Shown here: one piece after another, positions 9,167 to 15,547 of the stretch
Position numbering within the stretch: position 1 is the first letter of the stretch
Layout of the letters: each line of letters starts with the position of its first letter
From: Treponema bryantii NK4A124
GTDB lineage: Bacteria > Spirochaetota > Spirochaetia > Treponematales > Treponemataceae
Assembly (NCBI RefSeq): GCF_000421345.1
Contig: NZ_ATWV01000014.1
Span: forward strand, 1-64,000
DNA: 64,000 nt
Direction of reading: 5' to 3'
Position numbers and translations under genes: made by a program
Notes under the pieces: model-generated
Told to the model about the DNA's origin: nothing
Databases searched by the model: none
The model's input: the letters and a program-made list of their open reading frames with translations, nothing else

Positions 9167-10676
9167 TTTGTGCCTTGCCTCCCGCAATAGTCTGCATAAT
9201 TACATCCTGACGCAAAAGATCATCCTTAAGCTCACCAACAATTTTGCGGTCGCGCATAACGATGAGTCTCTGACATACAGAAAGCATCTCTTCAATTTCA
9301 GAAGAAATAAAGGTAACACTTACCCCCTCTTCTGCAAGTTTAAGAACAAGCTTCTGAATCTCAAGCTTTGTACCAACGTCAATACCACGGGTAGGTTCAT
9401 CAAGAATCAGATATTGTGGATGGGTCAAAAGCCAGCGTGCAAGAATAACCTTCTGCTGGTTTCCACCCGAAAGTGCTTTAATAGGAGTTTCCTTAGATGC
9501 AGTTTTAATCTGCAGCTGTTCAATAAACTCGTCTGCAAGTTTTTCCTGCTCTGCACGGGAAATAGGTTTTGTAAAACCATTGAGCACCTGAAGAGCAAGA
9601 ATGATATTCTCACGAACTGAGAGGTCCTGGATAATTCCGTCTCCCTTGCGGTCTTCCGGCAAGTAACCGATTCCAGCCTTCATTGCATCCTTTGGCTGAT
9701 TGATTTTTACTTCACGGCCATTAACATGAACCTTTCCGCCGGTAACACGGTCTGCAGCAAAAATCGCACGAACACTTTCACTACGTCCGGAACCAAGAAG
9801 ACCTGTAAAACCGTTTACTTCGCCTTTGTTAATAAGGAAGTCGAAAGGTTTTACTCCTTCAGAACTTGAAAGGCCTTCTGCTTCATAAACAACCTCACCA
9901 GCTCCAGAATAAGGACGCTTCTGATTCTTGAGGTTTGTCATATCTTCCATATCTTTTCCAAGCATTGCAGAAATCAGCTTAACGCGTGGAAGCTCGCTTA
10001 CTGTGTATTCACCTACAAGTTCACCGTTTCTTAAAACTGTAATCTTGTCGCAAACCTCGTAAACCTGTTCAAGGAAGTGAGTAATAAAGATAATTCCTAC
10101 TCCACGGCTCTTAAGGTCACGCATGAGAGTAAACAAGAGTTCAACTTCTTTTTCATCCAGAGAAGAAGTTGGTTCGTCCAAAATAAGAACCTTACATTCC
10201 ATATCAACAGCACGGGCAATAGCAACCATCTGCTGAACTGCAAGAGAACAGGTTCCAAGCTGCTGACCTGCTTTTGCCGGAATGTTTAATTTTGTAAGAA
10301 GCTGATCTGCTTTCTTTTCCTGGGCACGGCGATTAACAAACTTGTAATTTCCGCGACCTATATACATATTCTCTGCCACTGTAAGATTAGGACAGAGGGT
10401 AATTTCCTGATAAACTGTAGCGATACCCAGATTCTGGGCATCCTGTGGAGAACGAATTACAGCAGGCCCTTCTGTTCCCGCAATATGGATCTCACCGGCA
10501 TCTTTTTCATAAACACCTGTGATTACCTTAACCAGAGTTGATTTTCCAGCTCCGTTTTCTCCCATGAGCGCATGAATCTCACCTTTACATAGAGTAAAGT
10601 CTACATTCTGCAGGGCTTTTACTCCGGGGAATTCCTTGTAGATTCCGCGCATAGATAAAACAACATTATTTTCCAT
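9159..10676 (-). CDS. ytfR: Sugar ABC transporter ATPase, YtfR-like (two ABC domains)
   Basis: Cytoplasmic ATPase of 505 residues with two fused ABC domains, as in RbsA/MglA/YtfR. The first has Walker A GENGAGKST near residue 41, a signature LAVQQMVAIARAV and Walker B VLILDEPTSSLD. The second is degenerate at Walker A (GLLGSGRSE) but has LSGGNQQKVILARWL and LILDEPTRGIDVG, as is normal in this family. It is separated from the upstream binding-protein gene by a terminator hairpin and a family C repeat, which would lower its expression relative to the binding protein. Confidence 0.92.
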   Translation of the reverse strand: MENNVVLSMRGIYKEFPGVKALQNVDFTLCKGEIHALMGENGAGKSTLVKVITGVYEKDAGEIHIAGTEGPAVIRSPQDAQNLGIATVYQEITLCPNLTVAENMYIGRGNYKFVNRRAQEKKADQLLTKLNIPAKAGQQLGTCSLAVQQMVAIARAVDMECKVLILDEPTSSLDEKEVELLFTLMRDLKSRGVGIIFITHFLEQVYEVCDKITVLRNGELVGEYTVSELPRVKLISAMLGKDMEDMTNLKNQKRPYSGAGEVVYEAEGLSSSEGVKPFDFLINKGEVNGFTGLLGSGRSESVRAIFAADRVTGGKVHVNGREVKINQPKDAMKAGIGYLPEDRKGDGIIQDLSVRENIILALQVLNGFTKPISRAEQEKLADEFIEQLQIKTASKETPIKALSGGNQQKVILARWLLTHPQYLILDEPTRGIDVGTKLEIQKLVLKLAEEGVSVTFISSEIEEMLSVCQRLIVMRDRKIVGELKDDLLRQDVIMQTIAGGKAQNG

Positions 10677-10689
10677 TTATTTGTACCTT

Positions 10690-10750
10690 TGTCATCCTGA
10701 ACTTGTTTCAGGATCCTTTTTTTAGATTCCGAAACAAGTTCGGAATGACG
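10690..10750. repeat. Family C palindromes (GTCATCCTGAAC type)
   Basis: GTCATCCTGAACTTGTTTC... GGATC followed by ATTCCGAAACAAGTTCGGAATGAC. Two related units in inverted relation, in the gap between the binding-protein and ATPase genes. Confidence 0.75.
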
Positions 10751-10758
10751 TAAGTCTT

Positions 10759-10801
10759 CAAAAAAAACGGCGTAAAATATGTACCACACACTTTACGCCG
10801 T
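10759..10801 (-). terminator. Intrinsic terminator between binding-protein and ATPase genes
   Basis: Read on the - strand: stem ACGGCGTAAA / TTTACGCCGT (10-bp, perfect) with a 14-base loop, then seven T. It sits 25 bases after the binding-protein stop. Partial termination here would explain a higher dose of binding protein than of the membrane complex. Confidence 0.85.
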
Positions 10802-10825
10802 AATATTTACAAGAGGGGGTTGGTA

Positions 10826-11788
10826 TTAGTCACCAAGACCGTAAGTATCGATATCAGACTGTTTAATTGTCTTAGCATCGAAGCCCTTTTCATCATTGTA
10901 GATGATCTTTGAAGGAACTTTTCCGCTCTTAATCATATTTTCGATTACAGCAGCCTGGAATGGAGAACACTGTCCATCATAGTTCCAGCGGCCAGCGAGA
11001 AGCTCGCGGAGAGCCCACTTGTTTGTATCGAATCCCATAATGATTACTTTTCCATTTACACCGTGTGTGATACCAGCTTCATCGAGAGCTGCAACAGCAC
11101 CCTTAGCCATGTCATCATTTTCAGCATAAATTACATTGAAGTCTTCTTTCTGGTTGATAACTGATTCAACAATCTTCTTTGCGTTATCTGCAGACCAGTC
11201 AGCTGTCTGCTGAACAACTTTCTTCATTGTTCCTGCAGCAAATTCCTTGTCCAAAGCACCTGTACGACCGATCTGAGCAGCAGATCCCATGTGTCCCTGA
11301 AGGTGGATTACCTTGTATTCCTTGAGTTTCTGAGCCTTGAGCCATGCAACAGCTGATTCACCTTCTTTAGGCATATCAGATACAACAGCAGCTTCATAAA
11401 GATTATCTTTTACATCAGCAAGGCGGTCAAAAAGGAATACTTTAACTCCTGATTTCTGAGCCTTCTTGAAAGCAGAAGACCAACCTGCCATATCAGCAGG
11501 AGATAAGAGAATATAATCTACTCCGTCTGTTACAAACTGAGAGAATGCATTCAACTGTTCGTCATTGTTCATGCTGTAATAAGTCTTAACATCATAACCT
11601 TTAGCTGCAGAGAATACGTTTTCCATATCCTTTACGTTAGCAGCACGGTATCCTGATTCTGATGGTGGGTTGTTGATAATACCAATCTTGATTTTTCCAT
11701 CACCAGCAGCCTTTGCCTTCTTTTTTGGAGCGGCAAACAATGATGCTACACACATAAGTGCAACAGCAATAATCACGCTTTTTTTCAT
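10826..11788 (-). CDS. Sugar ABC transporter periplasmic binding protein (Peripla_BP_4)
   Basis: Captures sugar in the periplasm for the YtfR/YtfT/YjfF-like complex. The 320-residue protein has a signal peptide (MKKSVIIAVALMCVASLFAAP) followed by a type I binding fold: KIGIINNPPSESGYRA, QFVTDGVDYILLSPAD, FLFDR, YAENDDMAKGAVAALDEAG and IIMGFDTN. It differs from the YtfQ-like protein of the + operon, so the locus has two binding proteins. The start is supported by TAGGAGG 7 bases upstream. First gene of the transporter operon; a promoter and tandem repeat lie just upstream. Confidence 0.9.
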   Translation of the reverse strand: MKKSVIIAVALMCVASLFAAPKKKAKAAGDGKIKIGIINNPPSESGYRAANVKDMENVFSAAKGYDVKTYYSMNNDEQLNAFSQFVTDGVDYILLSPADMAGWSSAFKKAQKSGVKVFLFDRLADVKDNLYEAAVVSDMPKEGESAVAWLKAQKLKEYKVIHLQGHMGSAAQIGRTGALDKEFAAGTMKKVVQQTADWSADNAKKIVESVINQKEDFNVIYAENDDMAKGAVAALDEAGITHGVNGKVIIMGFDTNKWALRELLAGRWNYDGQCSPFQAAVIENMIKSGKVPSKIIYNDEKGFDAKTIKQSDIDTYGLGD

Positions 11789-11829
11789 CTAATTTTCCTC
11801 CTATAGATGCTTTTTTAGATTACATGGTA

Positions 11830-11858
11830 ACTATAAGCCTGTCAGAAGGATTTTTGAA
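11830..11858 (-). promoter_or_regulatory. Candidate promoter of the sugar transporter operon
   Basis: On the - strand TTCAAA (11853-11858), 17-bp spacer, TATAGT (11830-11835). The -35 box is weak, as expected for an activator-dependent promoter, and candidate activator sites lie directly upstream of it. Confidence 0.5.
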
Positions 11859-11863
11859 TGAAG

Positions 11864-11899
11864 ATTTTTAGGAATTTTTGTATGAATTTTTAGGAATTT
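11864..11899 (-). promoter_or_regulatory. Tandem 14-bp direct repeat, candidate regulator site
   Basis: ATTTTTAGGAATTT occurs twice, at 11864-11877 and 11886-11899 (+ strand reading), exactly 22 bp apart, about two helical turns. The pair begins 6 bases upstream of the -35 box. AraC-family regulators of the YesN group commonly bind such same-face direct repeats. The regulator coded at 5342-6940 is the obvious candidate; binding itself is inference. Confidence 0.55.
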
Positions 11900-11962
11900 G
11901 AAAAAGTTTAAGGATAAATGGTTGGAAATTTATTTAAAAAAGTTAGAAATTTTACGAAATAC

Positions 11963-12054
11963 GGTGGTTGAGTGATGCAAAGCATCGTATCGAAACCACC
12001 CTAGTACAGAACACAGGTGGTTTCGATACGGCACTCCGTGCCTACTCAACCACC
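11963..12054. repeat. Family A palindrome pair, spaced form
   Basis: GGTGGTTGAGTGATGCAAAG... unit then an inverted unit ending CTCAACCACC, separated by about 17 bases. Located between purC (3' end) and the upstream region of the sugar operon. Confidence 0.85.
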
Positions 12055-12065
12055 GAAGCAATCTA

Positions 12066-12911
12066 TTACTTATGACAGATTCTAGTCTGGCACTCTTTGT
12101 AAATTGCAGCAGTCTTGGCAACTACATCAGCAGGAATTTCCTTAATGTTAGGGTCGCCGGCAAGATTGTGCTCCTTGAGCCAGTCGCGAACGAACTGCTT
12201 GTCGTAGCTTGCAGGACTTCCGCCAACTTCGTATTTTGAAGCATCCCAGAAGCGGCTTGAATCCGGAGTAAGAACTTCGTCTCCTAGTACAAGCTCTCCA
12301 TTCTCATCAAGACCAAATTCAAACTTTGTATCAGCAATGATAATTCCGTTTGCCTTAGCGTGCTCATAGCACTTCTTGTAAATTGCAAGAGCAGCCTGCT
12401 CGATTTTTGTTCCAAGCTCTTCGCCAAGATCGTCTTTCATATACTGCAATGTAACGTTAATATCATGACCTTCGGCAGCCTTAGTAGAAGGAGTTACAAT
12501 AGGCTCGTCTAACTTTTCAGCCTGCTTGTATTCCTTGTCAAACTTGTGACCAAGGAAAGGCTCGCCCTTCTTGTAAGCCTCGTACATAGAACCAAACATA
12601 TATCCGCGGACAATTACTTCGTAAGGAATCATCTTAAGCTTCTTTACAAGAATAGTGCGGCCTTCAAACTCAGGCTTCTGGAACTCAGCAGGCATATCCT
12701 TCAAATCACTTGAAATCATGTGATTCTTAACAATGTCCTTAGTGTAATCAAACCAGAAGTTAGCAAGAGCGTTGAGCACCTTACCCTTGTCGGTAATCAT
12801 AGTTGGCAGAATAACATCAAAAGCAGAAATTCTGTCAGTAGTAACAATTACCATGCGACCATCTTCAAGGTCATAAACCTCGCGAACCTTACCAGAAATA
12901 ATTTTCTTCAT
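12066..12911 (-). CDS. purC: Phosphoribosylaminoimidazole-succinocarboxamide synthase
   Basis: SAICAR synthetase of purine biosynthesis, joining aspartate to CAIR with ATP. The 281-residue protein has SGKVREVYDLEDG (nucleotide loop), TTDRISAFDVILPT, VRGYMFGSMYEAYKKGE, KFEFGLDENGELVLGDE and the TPDSSRFWD block, all conserved in PurC of the longer type. Start 12911 has AGAGG 6-9 bases upstream; an ATG six bases earlier overlaps that site. The gene follows murI by 15 bases on the same strand. Confidence 0.95.
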   Translation of the reverse strand: MKKIISGKVREVYDLEDGRMVIVTTDRISAFDVILPTMITDKGKVLNALANFWFDYTKDIVKNHMISSDLKDMPAEFQKPEFEGRTILVKKLKMIPYEVIVRGYMFGSMYEAYKKGEPFLGHKFDKEYKQAEKLDEPIVTPSTKAAEGHDINVTLQYMKDDLGEELGTKIEQAALAIYKKCYEHAKANGIIIADTKFEFGLDENGELVLGDEVLTPDSSRFWDASKYEVGGSPASYDKQFVRDWLKEHNLAGDPNIKEIPADVVAKTAAIYKECQTRICHK

Positions 12912-12926
12912 ATACATCCTCTATTT

Positions 12927-13778
12927 CTATTTACTCAGCAAACCGCCGAATTTAATTCCAAAACGTGAACACAGCACATTATACTGATTTTCTTCCTCAA
13001 TGTCACGGAAGCCTGTTATAAACAAATTTGGAGTTCCACCGGTGGTTGAGTAGCCCGAAGGACGTATCGAAACCACATTTTTTACGGTGGTTTCGATACA
13101 CTCGCTGCGCGAGCACTCAACCACCTCGAGTGCATGTCTCACAACACCATCTACCGAGTCCACCACACGAATATCCGGTTTACAGGCTTCTTCAAATACA
13201 TCAGTAAAATTCAAAAAGTGAGTACAACCAAGAATAATTGCATCACACCCCTGTCCGCGGAAAAAATCCACCGCAGGCTTTACGGCTTTGAGGCATTCTT
13301 CCCGGCTTGCAGTAAAAGCATTATGTTCAATAAAAGAAATAAGCTGTGGGTCAGGACGGTTTACAATCGTACAATCGCTGGCAAACTTATTTTTCAGCTC
13401 AATATTATAAGGATTTTCGCAGGTAGCCTTTGTAGCAAGAAGACCTATGCGGCGTTTTTTAGAAAGACTTGCTGCAAGCTTAATGGCAGGTACGGTTCCC
13501 ACAAATTTTACCTCAGGAAATTTTTCCCGCAAAGCATCCAGAGCATTTACGCTCATTGTATTGCAGGCGACAACAATAACTTTTGGAGCAAACTGAGAGT
13601 TGATTTTTTCAACAAGCTCAGTTACACATTTTACTACCTGCTCGTGAGTCTTTTCACCATATGGAAAGTTTGCGGTATCAGCTACGTAGACACATTTTGT
13701 CTCCGGGGCACGCTGCAAAAGAGTTGTCATATAAGGAATTCCGCCAACACCGGAATCAATAAATACAAAGTCAGTCAT
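12927..13778 (-). CDS. murI: Glutamate racemase carrying an in-frame palindromic insert
   Basis: Supplies D-glutamate for peptidoglycan. Family motifs are FIDSGVGG, the first catalytic Cys in VACNTMS and the second in LGCTHFL. Residues 218-246 are encoded by a complete family A palindrome pair (13041-13125), translated as a stretch including VVECSRSECIETTVKNVV and SIRPSGYSTTGG. Beyond it the MurI C-terminus resumes (PNLFITGFRDIEEENQ). The total of 283 residues is slightly longer than usual. The catalytic core is intact, so the enzyme is probably active with an extra surface loop. An AGGA precedes the ATG. Confidence 0.9.
   Translation of the reverse strand: MTDFVFIDSGVGGIPYMTTLLQRAPETKCVYVADTANFPYGEKTHEQVVKCVTELVEKINSQFAPKVIVVACNTMSVNALDALREKFPEVKFVGTVPAIKLAASLSKKRRIGLLATKATCENPYNIELKNKFASDCTIVNRPDPQLISFIEHNAFTASREECLKAVKPAVDFFRGQGCDAIILGCTHFLNFTDVFEEACKPDIRVVDSVDGVVRHALEVVECSRSECIETTVKNVVSIRPSGYSTTGGTPNLFITGFRDIEEENQYNVLCSRFGIKFGGLLSK
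13041..13125. repeat. Family A palindrome pair inside murI
   Basis: Spaced-form pair: GGTGGTTGAGTAGCCCGAAG unit, a short A/T spacer, then the inverted unit ending GCACTCAACCACC. It lies wholly inside the murI reading frame and has no stop codon in that frame. Confidence 0.9.
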
Positions 13779-13791
13779 AATTTCCTAATAC

Positions 13792-13864
13792 ATGGATTGC
13801 TTCGCTTCGCTCGCAATGACACATCCACGTCATTGCGAGGAGCGCAGCGACGAAGCAATCCATT
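13792..13864. repeat. Family B palindrome pair (TCATTGCGAG type)
   Basis: ATGGATTGCTTCGCTTCGCT...CAATGAC, short spacer, then GTCATTGCGAGGAGCGCAGC...GAAGCAATCCAT. The two arms are inverted copies. It fills the gap upstream of murI and reaches the 3' end of the next - strand gene. Confidence 0.85.
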
Positions 13865-13866
13865 CA

Positions 13867-14148
13867 TTAATTAAACAAAGAGTTAAAAGCATCGCGGGCT
13901 GCTGCAGCTTTGTCATTACCAGAAGTACCTGCCGGGCCTTTCGAGCTTGCCCTGAAATAATCGCAGAAGTTTCCTCTTTCCTTGTCATTTACAAAGTCGG
14001 CTGAGCTTTCGCGGCAATCATTGTGTGCCCCGCTTTCATAAAAGTCGCAGGCCTTGCAGACATGCAAATCAGCATGACAAGACGGACATTCGTCTCCGCG
14101 TACAGGCTTTTCGATATTCGTTTCTTTTCGGCATTTCCAGCAAATCAT
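13867..14148 (-). CDS. Small zinc-ribbon protein of unknown function
   Basis: 93 residues. Four N-terminal Cys in CWKC and CPSC form a zinc ribbon, followed by a second Cys cluster (VCKACDFYESGAHNDC and NFCDYF), then an Ala/Ser-rich tail. The block CKxCxFYxxxxHNxCRE is a recurring small-protein pattern in bacteria, recalled from general experience without a known role. A TACTAT box ends 7 bases before the start codon, predicting a leaderless transcript diverging from the pentapeptide gene. Confidence 0.75.
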   Translation of the reverse strand: MICWKCRKETNIEKPVRGDECPSCHADLHVCKACDFYESGAHNDCRESSADFVNDKERGNFCDYFRASSKGPAGTSGNDKAAAARDAFNSLFN

Positions 14149-14154
14149 AATTAT

Positions 14155-14187
14155 ATAGTATCATTTTTTAGCATTTTCTACTATAAT
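14155..14187. promoter_or_regulatory. Divergent leaderless promoters in a 45-bp gap
   Basis: The - strand -10 box TACTAT (14155-14160) ends 7 bases from the zinc-ribbon start; the + strand -10 box TATAAT (14182-14187) ends 7 bases from the pentapeptide gene start. Both predicted transcription starts fall at the start codon. The -35 boxes are weak and each lies on the other's -10 region. Confidence 0.55.
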
Positions 14188-14193
14188 AAAATT

Positions 14194-14874
14194 ATGTTCA
14201 CGCAGAATAAGTGCCTTGTACATTACTGCCGCAATCTCGCTCTTTCCACCTTCGATAAGGACGGAAACATAACAGACGACAAAAACTACTGTCTGGATCA
14301 TATTCCGGATCCTGGAAAATTCAAGGCAGATATTTACAAGTATATTGCAGAACATGATAAGATAGTTGGTCTCAATGTCAGCGGCCTTCTGTTTTCCGAC
14401 ATTGACCTTTCAAACAAAAAGTTTTTCGGTTGCACCTTTACAAACTGTACTTTTAATAACATCAGTTCCAGTAACGTTCTGCTTCGCATGTGTATTTTTG
14501 ATTTTGCTATTTTCAACGACTGCTCTTTCATCAAAAGTAATTCACTCTTTACCTCTTTTTCCGGTGCGACTTTTACACATACGCTTTTTACTTCCAGTGA
14601 TATCATTCAGAGCAATTTCAACGGTATTAAAGCCTATCAGTCTTCCTTTGATGATTCAGACCTTTTCAGCAGCCGCTTTATTGCCGCAACTTTGACAGAT
14701 ACTTCCTTCAGAAACTGTAACTTAAAAAAATCATTGTTTTACGATTCAAAAAGAAGCAATGTTTCTTTCAAAATGTCAAACACACGAGAAGCTCTTTTTA
14801 CACCGGAAGGTAAAACTCCTCTCGAAAAGGATTTATCATTTGGTAATTCAATTGTAGATGGAGACCGCTTATGA
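14194..14874 (+). CDS. Pentapeptide-repeat protein
   Basis: 226 residues. After an N-terminal segment with several Cys and His (CLVHYCRNL, NYCLDHIPDP) comes a series of pentapeptide-type repeats with F or L at the centre of each five (SDIDLSNKKFFGCTFTNCTF, then FNDCSF, SGATF, SSDII, QSNFNG, DSDLF, RNCNLKKSLF). Such repeats fold as a right-handed beta helix. The role is unknown. The start at 14194 is chosen because TATAAT ends 7 bases upstream; longer forms would overlap the divergent gene. Its stop overlaps the next start (ATGA). Confidence 0.75.
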   Translation: MFTQNKCLVHYCRNLALSTFDKDGNITDDKNYCLDHIPDPGKFKADIYKYIAEHDKIVGLNVSGLLFSDIDLSNKKFFGCTFTNCTFNNISSSNVLLRMCIFDFAIFNDCSFIKSNSLFTSFSGATFTHTLFTSSDIIQSNFNGIKAYQSSFDDSDLFSSRFIAATLTDTSFRNCNLKKSLFYDSKRSNVSFKMSNTREALFTPEGKTPLEKDLSFGNSIVDGDRL

Positions 14875-15470
14875 AAGTTTACTTCCATCTGAATCTGAGC
14901 GGTTTTTCTAACTGCTATATTGTTGTAAATGAAAAGACTTCTGAAGCCCTTATCATAGATCCGGGAAAAATTACAGAAGAAATAATTTCTCGTATAGAAG
15001 ATAATCATCTTAAACTGGTTGCAGTTTTGATTACCCACAATCACGGATCTCATGCAGGAGGACTTCACACCCTGCGTAAAATATATTCGCCGAAGATTTT
15101 TGCAGCCGACTGGGAAGTAGCCGGTGAAGACACAACTGTAATCTCTGGTGACGGCACAATCAAAATTGCAAAAATGATTGTTAAGTATATGTCGCTTCCT
15201 GGTCACACTTCAGACTCAGTTGTTTATGAAATCGGTAACATCATGTTTACAGGTGATATTCTTTCGGCTGGCGAAATAGGAAGTACTAACTCAAGTTATT
15301 CTGAATATATCTTAAAATCAAATATTGAAAAGAAAATTTTTTCTCAGCAGGACAATGTAATTTTAATGCCAGGCCACGGACCTCCAACAACACTCGGAGC
15401 CGTAAAAGCCTTTACTGCAGACTTTAAGAATATGATCCAGAGTCCGCAGAATGACAGGATAAGAAGCTAA
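14871..15470 (+). CDS. Metallo-beta-lactamase-fold hydrolase (glyoxalase II-like) with an altered metal motif
   Basis: 199 residues. Order of motifs: NCYIVVNEKTSEALIIDPGK, the metal site THNHGSHAGG (H56, H58, H61), LPGHTSDS, FTGDIL and MPGHGPPT. It resembles small GloB-like hydrolases that act on thioesters. In the usual THxHxDH signature the Asp that binds metal 2 is replaced by Ser (S60), so one metal site may be weakened. It overlaps the pentapeptide gene by 4 bases, so the two are probably translated together. Substrate unknown. Confidence 0.82.
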   Translation: MKVYFHLNLSGFSNCYIVVNEKTSEALIIDPGKITEEIISRIEDNHLKLVAVLITHNHGSHAGGLHTLRKIYSPKIFAADWEVAGEDTTVISGDGTIKIAKMIVKYMSLPGHTSDSVVYEIGNIMFTGDILSAGEIGSTNSSYSEYILKSNIEKKIFSQQDNVILMPGHGPPTTLGAVKAFTADFKNMIQSPQNDRIRS

Positions 15471-15544
15471 GGTGGTTTCGATACGCCCTTCGGGCTACTC
15501 AACCACCGGTGATTGAGTGCCGCGAAGCGGTGTATCGAAATCAC
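15471..15544. repeat. Family A palindrome pair, fused form
   Basis: GGTGGTTTCGATACG...CTCAACCACC directly joined to GGTGATTGAGT...GTATCGAAATCAC. Here the two units abut back to back with no spacer. The right arm carries matched G-to-A changes at both ends (GTGATT/AATCAC), keeping its stem. It lies between converging genes. Confidence 0.85.
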
Positions 15545-15547
15545 ATG

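Noticed and set aside
13134-13874. 246-residue + strand frame opposite murI
   Set aside because: It is the antisense of murI plus repeats; no family-like pattern and no ribosome site.
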